A stretch of 37,132 nucleotides of DNA from Marinomonas phaeophyticola (GCF_026966905.1 NZ_JAPUBN010000003.1:1-37132), one strand, 5' to 3'. Counted from the stretch's first letter, positions 26,325 to 34,455 are shown. Numbers and translations: made by a program. The notes: generated by a model not told the origin, from the letters alone.

Positions 26325-27044
26325 ATGACTAATAACTTTTCTTTAATATCTACATCTAATCGAAGCTTACACGTGCAAGTCGCTCGTAGTATTGCGCGTC
26401 GTATTTTATCGGGAGAGCTACCTCAGGGGTCAATTGTGCCGAATGAAATGGCACTTTGTGAACAGTTTGGTGTGAGCCGGACAGCACTACGAGAAGCGAT
26501 GAAACTATTAACCTCTAAAGGATTATTGGAGTCTCGCCCTAAAATTGGAACCAAGGTTGTTAACAGAGCGTATTGGAATTTTCTTGACCCTCAGTTAATA
26601 GAATGGATGGATGGATTAAGTGATGCAGAAACCTTTTGTTCACAGTTTCTGGGGCTTAGAAGGGCGGTTGAGCCAGAAGCATGTGCTTTGGCGGCGGTCA
26701 ATGCAACTGCAAAACAAAGGATAGAACTCTCAGAGATCTTTCAAAAAATGGTTAAAATATCGAACCAGTTCAATCATGAAGAATGGATTGAAGTTGACTT
26801 AAGTTTTCACCGTTTAATTTTTAATGCGACCAATAACGATTTCTATTTGCCATTTGGAAATATCCTCACGACTATGTTTAGAACATTCATACTGCACTCT
26901 TCAAAAGATGGCGGCGTGTGTCTTAATGAGCATCGAATGATTTATGAAGCCATCATGGCTGGAGACAGTGAACTTGCTAGAGAAGTATCTTTAGATCATT
27001 TGCAAAAAGGTAAGCATAGACTGGCAGAAACCGCTGCATCTTAA
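26325..27044 (+). CDS. FadR/GntR-family transcriptional regulator
   Basis: The 239-residue product has an N-terminal GntR winged helix (VARSIARRILSGELPQGSIVPNE, then CEQFGVSRTALREAMKLLTSKG) and a C-terminal FCD helical effector domain (FLGLRRAVEPEACALAA, DLSFHRLIFNATNN, EHRMIYEAIMAGD, with metal-binding Asp and His residues). The overall style resembles regulators of sugar-acid catabolism such as DgoR. The ATG at 26325 follows AAGGA and begins at a normal length. It is divergent from the SDR gene and upstream of the TRAP genes, and probably controls both. Confidence 0.92.
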   Translation: MTNNFSLISTSNRSLHVQVARSIARRILSGELPQGSIVPNEMALCEQFGVSRTALREAMKLLTSKGLLESRPKIGTKVVNRAYWNFLDPQLIEWMDGLSDAETFCSQFLGLRRAVEPEACALAAVNATAKQRIELSEIFQKMVKISNQFNHEEWIEVDLSFHRLIFNATNNDFYLPFGNILTTMFRTFILHSSKDGGVCLNEHRMIYEAIMAGDSELAREVSLDHLQKGKHRLAETAAS

Positions 27045-27064
27045 TGTCAAATTAACCTATCTAA

Positions 27065-27111
27065 AAGCCTCATCGTGGGTAGATAACAGTGGATCTAAAC
27101 ACGAAAGGCTT
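27065..27111 (+). terminator. Possible terminator of the GntR gene
   Basis: AAGCCT (27065-27070) pairs with AGGCTT (27106-27111), and CGTG (27074-27077) with CACG (27100-27103), giving an interrupted long stem. Only a short pyrimidine stretch follows, so this is moderate evidence. Confidence 0.45.
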
Positions 27112-27190
27112 CTTCCATTCTTATATAAATAAATCGTCTCTTTTTTAAATCGAATAGTAAAAAAAATTCGAAAAAAATTAAAAATAATAC

Positions 27191-27208
27191 AATAACACTA
27201 TTGTTATT
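27191..27208. promoter_or_regulatory. Dyad operator upstream of the TRAP operon
   Basis: AATAACA, CTAT, TGTTATT is a perfect seven-base inverted repeat about 80 bp before the TRAP binding-protein start. It overlaps the motif shared with the SDR promoter. It is a plausible FadR/GntR binding site. Confidence 0.5.
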
Positions 27209-27286
27209 CTCTGCCAGTTGCTGTAAAAAATTAGTGTCGCACGGAAATGTGTGTCTTAATTTGATTATCTAGAGAGGATAAAAATA

Positions 27287-28258
27287 ATGAGAAAAACTCT
27301 AATAACGTCGATGGCAATGGCAAGTATTGCATTTTCAGGTTCAGCTTTTTCGGCTTGGACTGGTTGGAATATACATAACCAAAACTACCCGATTACGGAT
27401 GCTCTTGAGTCATTTATGGAAAATGCTGAAAAAGTAACGGACGGTAGAGTTGGTGGAACACTGTATAACGGCGGTGTTTTAGGTAGCCAAGGTGATGCTA
27501 TCCAAATGATGCAGATAGGCTCTATTCAATTTGCGGGCTTTAGCCTAGGGCCAATGGGAACAGCTATCCCTGAAGCCAATATTGTTTCCTTACCTTTTAT
27601 CTTTAAAAACGTTGATCACATGCATAGAGTACTTGATGGACCGTTCGGTGAACGTTTGAGTGATGCTATGTCAAAATATGGCATTATGTCTCTTGGTTGG
27701 TATGATGCGGGTTCACGTTCTTTCTATAATAATGCGAAACCTATTGTTAACCCTAGTGACGTTGAAGGCATGAAGTTCCGTGTTATGAATAACGAACTTT
27801 ATGTTGGTATGATCGAAGCGCTAGGCGGCAATGCAACGCCAATGGCATTTAATGAAGTATATCAGTCGTTGAAAACTGGTGTGGTAGATGGTGCTGAGAA
27901 TAACCCTCCGTCATATGAATCAACTAATCACTACGAAGTCGCAAAATACTACTCTTTATCTCACCATCTTATTATTCCTGAGTGCCTTTGTGTAAGTACC
28001 AAAGCGTGGAATGAATTATCAAGTGAAGACCAAACTGCACTAAAAGTAGAAGCGAAGAAAAGTGTTGCCATGCAACGTGGACTTTGGTCAAAAAGGGAAG
28101 CTCAAAGTCGCAGTATAGTTGAAAAAGCGGGTGTGGAATTTAATGAAGTTGCAGATATCACCGCATTCTCTAGTGCAATGAAACCTGTATATGCAAAAGC
28201 CATTAAAGAAACGCCTGTACTAGCATCGTACATTGAAACAATCCAAAGCATCGACTAG
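27287..28258 (+). CDS. TRAP transporter periplasmic solute-binding protein (DctP family)
   Basis: This 323-residue protein has a signal peptide (MRKTLITSMAMASIAFSGSAFSA) and the DctP fold. The conserved carboxylate-binding arginine is R165 in GMKFRVMNN, and EVYQSLKTGVVDGAENNPPSY is the family signature. The GMKFRVMNN plus ENNPPSYESTNHYEVAKYYSLSHH combination is common in TRAP receptors for sugar acids, but also in others. It delivers a carboxylate-bearing substrate to the DctQM membrane pair using the sodium gradient. A hairpin terminator right after the gene would favour receptor over membrane-component expression. Confidence 0.94.
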   Translation: MRKTLITSMAMASIAFSGSAFSAWTGWNIHNQNYPITDALESFMENAEKVTDGRVGGTLYNGGVLGSQGDAIQMMQIGSIQFAGFSLGPMGTAIPEANIVSLPFIFKNVDHMHRVLDGPFGERLSDAMSKYGIMSLGWYDAGSRSFYNNAKPIVNPSDVEGMKFRVMNNELYVGMIEALGGNATPMAFNEVYQSLKTGVVDGAENNPPSYESTNHYEVAKYYSLSHHLIIPECLCVSTKAWNELSSEDQTALKVEAKKSVAMQRGLWSKREAQSRSIVEKAGVEFNEVADITAFSSAMKPVYAKAIKETPVLASYIETIQSID

Positions 28259-28266
28259 GTGACAAC

Positions 28267-28298
28267 AAGCGGGAATGGTTGTTTATTCCCGCTTTTTT
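28267..28298 (+). terminator. Intercistronic terminator/attenuator between TRAP receptor and DctQ genes
   Basis: AAGCGGGAAT pairs perfectly with ATTCCCGCTT around an eight-base loop and leads into six T. It lies nine bases after the receptor stop and ends before the DctQ ATG at 28310. It also argues against an upstream DctQ start at 28259. Confidence 0.9.
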
Positions 28299-28309
28299 CG
28301 AGAAAAATC

Positions 28310-28834
28310 ATGAATAATAAAAATATTCTACAGGTCTACGACACAGCGATTGTCTATGTTAAGCGCCTTGCAAACATTATTTCCGGTGTGGCAATGGTAA
28401 CCTTAATTTTTTCATTTGCATGGCTAGTTTTTGGTCGTTATATCCTTAATGACACTCCTACTTGGGTAGAACAACTCTCATTGTTACTTGTTATTACCAT
28501 CAGCTTTTTGACGGCAGCAGTAGGTATACATGAACGAACTCACTTAAGTGTGGACATTTTTACTCACATGCTTCCTCCTTCTGGACAAGTTTTTATTGGT
28601 ATACTTGCCGATATTGTAATGGCAACATTTGGCTTCTTAATGGCCGTAAATGCCATTGATCTAGCGGAATTTGCTTGGTCAAAAAAAATCCCTCTACTGG
28701 GTATAAGTGATGCTACTCGTTATTTTCCTGTGATTATTTCTGGGTCTTTGATCTTTGTGTTTTCAGTTGATCGAATCATAAGATCTCTTTATAGCGCTAC
28801 GCATCCTCAAACTATCAACCAGGAGAGTAAATAA
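28310..28834 (+). CDS. TRAP transporter small membrane subunit (DctQ family)
   Basis: The 174-residue product has four hydrophobic segments and the DctQ hallmarks FGRYILNDTPTWVEQLSLLLVITISF, then GIHERTHLSVD. It pairs with the large DctM subunit in the inner membrane. A longer frame from 28259 would read through the terminator hairpin, so the ATG at 28310 is chosen although its ribosome site is weak. Its stop lies one base before the DctM start, which suggests coupled translation. Confidence 0.9.
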   Translation: MNNKNILQVYDTAIVYVKRLANIISGVAMVTLIFSFAWLVFGRYILNDTPTWVEQLSLLLVITISFLTAAVGIHERTHLSVDIFTHMLPPSGQVFIGILADIVMATFGFLMAVNAIDLAEFAWSKKIPLLGISDATRYFPVIISGSLIFVFSVDRIIRSLYSATHPQTINQESK

Positions 28835-28835
28835 A

Positions 28836-30122
28836 ATGGGCTTAGCTATTCTATTAGGTGTTTTCGCTCTTGTCATGCTCATGGGTGTTCCTGTTGCATT
28901 TGCCTTAGGTATTGCGGCGATTTCTGCCTTTATGTTTGAAGGTTTACCTTTAATGGTTGGTTATCAGCGTATTGTTGCTGGTATGTCTACCTTCGCGTTG
29001 CTGGCCGTGCCGTTCTTTATTTTTGCTGGTGAGCTAATGTTGCATGGCGGGATTGCCGCTCGCCTTATTCGGTTTGCTTCTGCATCAGTAGGTTGGATGC
29101 GTGGTGGTTTGGCTCAAGTAAATATCTTCTCAAGTATGTTGTTTGGTGGTATTTCAGGATCTGCCGTTGCTGATATTTCCGCTCTCGGCTCTTTGCTTAT
29201 TCCTGTTATGAAGGAAAAGGGCTATGACGACGATTTTGCGGTAAATGTTACCGTTACTTCTTCAATTGCAGGGATTGTTATTCCTCCTAGCCATAACATG
29301 ATCTTGTATGTTGTTGCTGCTGGTGGCGGTATTTCTATTTCTAGCCTATTTATGGCTGGTGTAATTCCTGGAATGTTAATGTGTCTGTTGCTTGCTGTTG
29401 TGGCACGCTGGATATCCATTAAGAAAAAATTCCCAACTGAGCCGTTTGTTGGTTTAAAGATTCTTGCGCTTACTTTCCTAGCTTCGGTTCCTGGTTTGAT
29501 TACGGCGGTGATTGTGGTTGGCGGTACCTTGTCCGGTATTTTCACCGTAACAGAGTCTGGAGCCATAGGTGCTATTTATGCGATGCTGGTGGCTTTCTTT
29601 GTTTATCGCTCAATGAATAAGAAAGCATTTTTAACAGCAGTAAGCAGCTCAATCAAGACCACTGGAATGGTGATGATATTGATAGGCTGTGCCTCAGCAT
29701 TTGGTTATATGTTGGCTTTCTATCAAGTTCCAGCCGTTCTTTCTAATGCCATTACCTCTATTTCAGATAATCCAATCATTATCTTAATCATGCTTAACCT
29801 CTTGTTATTGACACTAGGGATGATCATGGATATGGCGGCATTAATTCTAATATGTACTCCTATCTTCCTTCCTATTGCGGTCGGCTTCGGAATGGACCCG
29901 GTGCATTTTGGTATCATGATGATGATGAATTTAGGGTTAGGCTTATGTACCCCACCAGTAGGGTCCTGTTTGTTTGTCGGCTGTGTTGTGGGTGGTGTTA
30001 CCATTCAGAAAGCCGTGAAAACAATCTGGCCATTTTACCTTGCAATGTTAGCGGCCTTGGTTTTGGTTACTTTCATTCCTGCTATTTCAATGACCTTGCC
30101 TAATTGGTTGGCTAGTCAATAG
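28836..30122 (+). CDS. TRAP transporter large permease subunit (DctM family)
   Basis: The 428-residue integral membrane protein has about twelve hydrophobic helices with the DctM motifs: MGVPVAFALG at the start, FFIFAGELMLHGGIA, SSMLFGGISGSAVADISALGS, the IVIPPSHNMILY helix break, and NLGLGLCTPPVGSCLF near the C-terminus. It forms the sodium-coupled transport channel. AGGAG precedes the ATG, one base after the DctQ stop. A strong hairpin at 30136 follows the gene. Confidence 0.95.
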   Translation: MGLAILLGVFALVMLMGVPVAFALGIAAISAFMFEGLPLMVGYQRIVAGMSTFALLAVPFFIFAGELMLHGGIAARLIRFASASVGWMRGGLAQVNIFSSMLFGGISGSAVADISALGSLLIPVMKEKGYDDDFAVNVTVTSSIAGIVIPPSHNMILYVVAAGGGISISSLFMAGVIPGMLMCLLLAVVARWISIKKKFPTEPFVGLKILALTFLASVPGLITAVIVVGGTLSGIFTVTESGAIGAIYAMLVAFFVYRSMNKKAFLTAVSSSIKTTGMVMILIGCASAFGYMLAFYQVPAVLSNAITSISDNPIIILIMLNLLLLTLGMIMDMAALILICTPIFLPIAVGFGMDPVHFGIMMMMNLGLGLCTPPVGSCLFVGCVVGGVTIQKAVKTIWPFYLAMLAALVLVTFIPAISMTLPNWLASQ

Positions 30123-30135
30123 TTTTAGTGTTTGT

Positions 30136-30184
30136 AACAACCAGTAAATGTCTCTCCAGCGTTTACTGGTTGTTATGTTTTTTA
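30136..30184. terminator. Terminator between the TRAP operon and lysA
   Basis: AACAACCAGTAAA (30136-30148) and TTTACTGGTTGTT (30162-30174) form a 13-pair perfect stem, followed on the plus strand by ATG and then six to seven T. It lies between convergent genes and could serve both. Confidence 0.88.
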
Positions 30185-30228
30185 TTCCTTTTCTATGTTT
30201 CGTTATTCTCGTACCAATAGTGGTTTGA

Positions 30229-31521
30229 TTAGAATACGAAACTTTCCTCTGACTCTTCAAATTTGATTAAGTGTTCTTGACTGATTTTTTTTCGGATTAT
30301 ATTGACTTTATCGTTACTGACTAACATTTCAGGGATCACATCTCTACTATTGTACGAGTTACTCATGACGGCACTGTAGGCTCCAGAACAGAAGAATGCG
30401 ATCAAGTCGCCTGCTTTTAAGTTTTTATCTAATGGATATTTGTGCGCGAATATATCTGTACTTTCACAAACTGGTCCAACCACATCATAGAGTCGAGTAG
30501 TGCTAGATGTATGTTCCTTTACTGCTTTAATAGGGTGCAGAGCATCATAAAGGGCTGGTCTCATTAAATCATTCATTGCAGCATCGACAATGAGAAACGG
30601 TGTGGGTTGAGATTCTTTGACATAATTTATTCGACTAACAAGTAGCCCAATATCGGCGACTAAAGAGCGACCAGGTTCTATCGCCACCTTCCCTTTAAAG
30701 TGTTTCGTTTCTTCTGCAATTACTTGCGCTATGGTGGTAAAGTCTAAAGGGGATTTGTCACCATAATTAATACCAAAACCACCACCTAGATCCAATACTT
30801 GAATGTCTCCTCCAAGCTTTTGGACTCGAGAGGTTAAGTTAAGGAGTTTTTTGATGGCCTCTTGATAAGGGGAAACATCAAAAATTTGTGATCCTATGTG
30901 CATGGCAAGACCCATTAATTTCATGTGTGGATGATTAAGATATTTCTGAAAAAGGAGCAGAGCTAACTCGGTTTCAATACCAAATTTATTGCCTTTCTGT
31001 CCCGTAGTAATCTTTTTGTGGGTATCGACAGCAACATGAGGATTGACTCGTAATGCTACCTTGATAGGGGAGGTTAGTTCTGATGAATGTTCCATGGTTA
31101 AGGATGAAAGCAATGAAAGTTCTTCTGCTGATTCCACATTAAATTGACCAACATGCATTTTTATCGCTTGAATTAGCTCGGTTCTATTTTTACCGACGCC
31201 AGAGAAAATCATTTTTTCGGGTGTAATGCCTGCTTTTTTCGCTCGTAATAATTCACCTCCTGAAACGAGGTCTGCACCAAGTCCTTGTTCGGCTACGGTT
31301 TTTAAAATTTGTAAGTTACTGTTGGCCTTAACCGCATAATGAATGTGAATATTATGAGATAGGAAAGCCGTTTTACAGGAAGCGATATTTTCGATTAAAC
31401 GTGTTTTTGAATAAACGTAGAAGGGGGTCCCTATCTGTTCAGCTATATAATCAATTGAACAATTATCTATATGTAAGACATTGTTTTTATAATTAATATT
31501 TTTTGTAAGTGGAAATGCCAT
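30229..31521 (-). CDS. lysA: Diaminopimelate decarboxylase
   Basis: This 430-residue fold-type III PLP enzyme has the PLP lysine K65 in HYAVKANSN, the glycine-rich phosphate site LDLGGGFGINY, EPGRSLVAD, DAAMNDLMRPALYDA and the active-site C352 in GPVCESTDIFA. Together these separate LysA from ornithine or carboxynorspermidine decarboxylases. It converts meso-diaminopimelate to lysine plus CO2. GAGG precedes the ATG. No dapF or other lysine gene is adjacent. A divergent Lrp/AsnC regulator at 31728 may control it. This could be a second, catabolic-context or regulated copy; the window cannot show whether another lysA exists. Confidence 0.95.
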   Translation of the reverse strand: MAFPLTKNINYKNNVLHIDNCSIDYIAEQIGTPFYVYSKTRLIENIASCKTAFLSHNIHIHYAVKANSNLQILKTVAEQGLGADLVSGGELLRAKKAGITPEKMIFSGVGKNRTELIQAIKMHVGQFNVESAEELSLLSSLTMEHSSELTSPIKVALRVNPHVAVDTHKKITTGQKGNKFGIETELALLLFQKYLNHPHMKLMGLAMHIGSQIFDVSPYQEAIKKLLNLTSRVQKLGGDIQVLDLGGGFGINYGDKSPLDFTTIAQVIAEETKHFKGKVAIEPGRSLVADIGLLVSRINYVKESQPTPFLIVDAAMNDLMRPALYDALHPIKAVKEHTSSTTRLYDVVGPVCESTDIFAHKYPLDKNLKAGDLIAFFCSGAYSAVMSNSYNSRDVIPEMLVSNDKVNIIRKKISQEHLIKFEESEESFVF

Positions 31522-31727
31522 ATTTTATTGTCCTCAATGAAATAGCAATCGTTGTATTATATTTACCTTGTAATTCTATAAAGAAATAGGCCATTTAGGA
31601 GCTGTTAAAATGTCACTTTGGTATGTGAAAAGCACGTTATTGCATGAGATATGACGGTTAGAAAGACTATCTGTTTGGTACCAGATAATTTAAAATTCAC
31701 AGAGACATAATTTACAAAGAGAGCTTC

Positions 31728-32147
31728 ATGGATAAATTTGATAAAGCGATTTTGGAGCTTTTATCTCAGAATGCACGTCAGCCAGTTGCTTCTATTGGAG
31801 AGGCAATCGGACTTTCAAGAACAGCGGTGAATGATCGTATACGAAAACTTGAAGATAAGGGCGTCATTCAACGTTATACAATTGAACTAGGTAAAGATCA
31901 GCAAACAAGTCATGTTAATGCCTATTTTGAATTAACATTTCGGCCATTTGATTTAGTAGAAATTAAGCGTTTATTAAGAATGATTCCTGAAATCAAGCAA
32001 GCTCATGCGCTAAGTGGGGTTACAGATGTGCTTTTATATGTGGAAGCGCATTCTATGGAGCGTTTAAGCCATGTTCGCTGTTTATTATCTGATCTTCCTA
32101 ACCTTGAAAAAGTGATTACCTCTACGGCCTTTGAGAGAATAGTTTGA
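31728..32147 (+). CDS. Lrp/AsnC-family transcriptional regulator
   Basis: This 139-residue protein starts with a helix-turn-helix (DKAILELLSQNARQPVASIGEAIGLSRTAVNDRIRKLEDKGVI) and continues with a RAM effector domain (HVNAYFELTF to KVITSTAFERIV). It is slightly shorter than typical Lrp proteins. It is divergent from lysA across 206 bp, and a role as a lysine- or diaminopimelate-responsive regulator of lysA is a reasonable inference. It converges with the APH-fold kinase gene with only 8 bp between stops. Confidence 0.92.
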   Translation: MDKFDKAILELLSQNARQPVASIGEAIGLSRTAVNDRIRKLEDKGVIQRYTIELGKDQQTSHVNAYFELTFRPFDLVEIKRLLRMIPEIKQAHALSGVTDVLLYVEAHSMERLSHVRCLLSDLPNLEKVITSTAFERIV

Positions 32148-32155
32148 GCTTGATG

Positions 32156-32983
32156 TTATTGTCTGAGCTTTTCTATCTCTTTATGAATGAGGTTTAAAAG
32201 GAAGCATGATTCAATACGGTTGCAATATATTAGTCGAGATGTCGCTATTGGTAGTTTCCAGCGATGTGTTTGTGTCAGTACATTCTCTCTTTCTAAACTT
32301 GGATATTGACTACAATAAATTTCTATAAAATGATTAATAACGAATCGACTTGATACTTTAATTATGAACTGAAGATAAGAGGGAATAGTATTTGTTATTG
32401 ATGCTATTTCTAATTGAGTTATAGCTAAGGTTAAATCAGCGATTTTAGGGCCATATGTGACATTTCCCCAATCAATAATATGAAACCCTCTCTCTGTACA
32501 CATAATATTTCCAATATGAAAATCACCGTGACAAAGGTCGTTACCATCTTCAAGGCTAAACAAATACTCTATTATGGTATTTTTATCCTGAGTGCTTAGT
32601 AGTCTTGTCTTACTAATTCTGTCGGCCAATTGTACTTTAAATGATTCTAAACCAGTGGCTTTAATGCTGTGGATTTTTGCTAAGAGGTGCGCCGATTGTT
32701 CAATGCATGTTTTAAATTTTAATGGAAATCTCGATATATACTCAATTAAAGTAATCCCTGTGACTCTTTGAAATACAATGCCTTTTTGTGCACCTACTTG
32801 AATGAAGTCATAGACAGCGGGTGTAGGTATTCCTAGAGCATGAATTTCATTCGAAGCTTCAAACTCATATAATGCGATTGTTTGATCCACATTACGGTGG
32901 AATAGTTTTAAAGCGTAACCGTCTTTGTATTCATAAACATTAGAGAACTTTCCAGAACCTATAATGTCCCCAATTCTATCCAT
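32156..32983 (-). CDS. APH/choline-kinase-fold phosphotransferase
   Basis: The 275-residue product has a kinase-like fold. The N-terminal loop GSGKFSNVYEYKDGYALKLF carries the ATP-binding Lys, the catalytic loop LCHGDFHIGNIM has catalytic D154, and IIDWGN carries the metal-binding Asp. These are the aminoglycoside phosphotransferase/thiamine kinase family signatures. The substrate is unknown, and assigning antibiotic resistance would be unjustified. It is divergent from the acyltransferase homologue at 33142, so it may belong to the peptide cassette or simply border it. Confidence 0.85.
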   Translation of the reverse strand: MDRIGDIIGSGKFSNVYEYKDGYALKLFHRNVDQTIALYEFEASNEIHALGIPTPAVYDFIQVGAQKGIVFQRVTGITLIEYISRFPLKFKTCIEQSAHLLAKIHSIKATGLESFKVQLADRISKTRLLSTQDKNTIIEYLFSLEDGNDLCHGDFHIGNIMCTERGFHIIDWGNVTYGPKIADLTLAITQLEIASITNTIPSYLQFIIKVSSRFVINHFIEIYCSQYPSLERENVLTQTHRWKLPIATSRLIYCNRIESCFLLNLIHKEIEKLRQ

Positions 32984-33141
32984 TAGCTCATCCTCCTCAA
33001 TCCTTTGAAGTTAATGCTTATTTAAATTAATGTCTTAGATTATGAATGTCAAATACTTGTAATTATTTGATATTTTATTCTTGACAAATAAAAAATCAAT
33101 TATTAATCTATTTTTGTCTTATATTTACAGGATGTAAAATA

Positions 33142-33564
33142 ATGTATAAGGATAATTACACTTCACTATTACCCGCTATAAAGAACATTGGAAGCTTGAG
33201 TTTTTGGCAAGTCCTTGGCCTCTCATCAATGTTGTCATCATGCCATTCGAAACATTCAGACTATATTGTTTTAGATATGGCTAGATTAATAGAAGATGCA
33301 TTTATAAATAAAAGAATTAATCTATTTTTTAATGATGAAAATAAACCATTTGGTTTTTCTATTTATAAAAAATCATCTGATAATTATTTTGAAGGTAGGA
33401 TCTTTACAGACAAAACTATTCTCTTTGAAAGCATCGTGTTTCCTTTTACTTCACCTCTGAAACGATATCGACTCTTAAAAAAATATTATTTAGACAATAA
33501 GGTTCCATCAGAAAAGGCCTATCTTATAGATTTTCAGGAAGAAAAAACTAGGGCAATTTGGTAA
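33142..33564 (+). CDS. HlyC-type acyltransferase homologue, probably inactive
   Basis: This 140-residue protein resembles the toxin-activating lysine acyltransferase family over its length. It has FWQVLGLSSMLSSCHSKHSDY, with H38 at the position of the catalytic His of HlyC (H23), then INLFFNDENKPFGFSIY, matching the family's Q-x-LY-D-x-x-x-PVGFxxW core. The catalytic Asp is missing: the family's D-x-(I/V)-A-P segment reads FESIVFPF, with Ser in the aligned place and Glu one residue earlier. It is the first gene of the cassette and 67 bp before an intact paralogue. It may be a non-catalytic partner, carrier or immunity-like protein. The family call rests on motifs and the neighbour. Confidence 0.65.
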   Translation: MYKDNYTSLLPAIKNIGSLSFWQVLGLSSMLSSCHSKHSDYIVLDMARLIEDAFINKRINLFFNDENKPFGFSIYKKSSDNYFEGRIFTDKTILFESIVFPFTSPLKRYRLLKKYYLDNKVPSEKAYLIDFQEEKTRAIW

Positions 33565-33631
33565 CTGTCGATCTTCGGATTTAAACTGACTAATGTATGA
33601 AATATAACCATTTCTAAAGGACTGGAAGGCA

Positions 33632-34078
33632 ATGGATTTTGGAACGTCTTTAGGTATGTGTGTTTGGCTAATGTCCCATTCTAACTACCATAAACAATGG
33701 AATATGAGAAACCTTGATTTAGAGATCATGGCTCCTCTTGCTCATAATCAAATAAAAATTTATCTCGATCAAGATCAAACCCCAGTTGGCTTTGCTACAT
33801 GGGCATGGATCGGTGATGAGCAAAGGGAAAAGGTTCTGGATGATAACGGTGTATTGAATTTTGATGAATGGAACTCAGGCAAATATTTATTGTTCCATGA
33901 TTATGTTGCTCCTTGGGGACATGCTAAAACAATTCTAAAAGATTTGCGAACGAATGTTTTTCCCAATGAAACGGCTTTTAGTTTAGGGCGTAATTCTGAT
34001 GGAACGATACGTAAGGTCTATCAATGGAAAGGAATAAATGTGACTAAAAAATTTTTGAAAATACACCATGAAATTTAA
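33632..34078 (+). CDS. HlyC-type toxin-activating lysine acyltransferase
   Basis: The 148-residue product matches RTX toxin acyltransferases of the HlyC family. WLMSHSNYHKQW carries catalytic H20, QIKIYLDQDQTPVGFATWAWI is the family core, and WNSGKYLLFHDYVAPWG carries catalytic D90; HlyC has H23 and D92 in the same motifs. HlyC enzymes transfer fatty acyl groups from acyl-ACP to lysines of a toxin secreted by a type I system. AAGG precedes the ATG. No RTX toxin is encoded here. The nearest candidate substrate is the disrupted glycine-rich peptide gene just downstream, followed by HlyB/HlyD-like genes. Acylation of that peptide is inference. Confidence 0.85.
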   Translation: MDFGTSLGMCVWLMSHSNYHKQWNMRNLDLEIMAPLAHNQIKIYLDQDQTPVGFATWAWIGDEQREKVLDDNGVLNFDEWNSGKYLLFHDYVAPWGHAKTILKDLRTNVFPNETAFSLGRNSDGTIRKVYQWKGINVTKKFLKIHHEI

Positions 34079-34173
34079 ATTACAGAAGAAAAATCTTCTA
34101 ACTATGGTGTAGTTAATATATGAAAATAGTTACAGATTTTACGTGAAAATCAGAATAGAAAAGAGCTCCACTT

Positions 34174-34440
34174 ATGTCAGGTATCTATAAAAAAATCTCA
34201 CTCTAATAACTGTGAACCTTTAACTGTTATCACCTTTGGAGGTGGTGGAGGTGGTGGAGGTTTTTTCTGGAGTGAACCAGATACGACCTGTAGTGATGCT
34301 GCTAATGTTGCTTCAGCTGGAGGTGGTATAGCTTGGAGGTATAACTTGGAGGTATAGCGGGGGCGACAATAGCAGGTACGGTAACAGGCATAGCCGTTCA
34401 ATTGTTATCCGGTGATATTTATAACAATGGTTTTTGTTAG
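34174..34440 (+). pseudogene. Disrupted glycine-rich, microcin-like peptide gene
   Basis: The ATG at 34174 opens MSGIYKK and stops after ten codons. From 34196 another frame reads NNCEPLTVITF, eight consecutive Gly codons (34238-34261), FFWSEPDTTC and DAANVASAGGG, stopping at 34355. From 34351 a third frame reads GGIAGATIAG, TVTGIAVQLLSG and DIYNNGFC, ending at 34440. One fewer A in the A7 run (34189-34195) plus removal of a 26-bp tandem duplication (34325-34350) would join all three into a 79-residue Cys-containing, Gly-rich peptide. Composition and context (acyltransferase before, type I secretion after) suggest a class II microcin-like product. An intact leader cannot be identified. Pseudogene, sequencing error and slippage switching are all possible. 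Confidence 0.5.
34325..34358 (+). repeat. 13-bp tandem repeat inside the glycine-rich peptide gene
   Basis: GGTATAGCTTGGA (34325-34337) is followed directly by GGTATAACTTGGA (34338-34350), 12 of 13 identical, and then by the start of a third copy, GGTATAGC. Because 13 is not a multiple of three, each copy moves the reading frame. Removing exactly two units restores the frame into the downstream segment. Confidence 0.85.
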
Positions 34441-34455
34441 GTGGTTTTTTTCGTG

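Noticed and set aside
29222..29566. 114-codon minus-strand frame inside the DctM gene
   Set aside because: Proline/threonine-rich antisense shadow of membrane-helix codons; no ribosome site.
32156..32983. Calling the APH-fold kinase an antibiotic resistance gene
   Set aside because: Motifs support only the kinase fold; the family has many non-resistance members and no substrate-specific feature was recognised.
34084..34099. Short hairpin AGAAGA/TCTTCT after the second acyltransferase gene
   Set aside because: Only six A/T-rich pairs and no T-run follow; not supportable as a terminator.
34120..34173. Possible double-glycine leader for the peptide, starting MKIVTD and continuing with an ELxxVSG-like stretch
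   Set aside because: Building it needs two or three extra frame corrections in 55 bp and no clear GG site results; this would be over-fitting.
34198..34401. Minus-strand frame with eight consecutive prolines
   Set aside because: It is the complement of the GGA/GGT glycine run on the plus strand, has no ribosome site, and lies antisense to the recognisable Gly-rich peptide.
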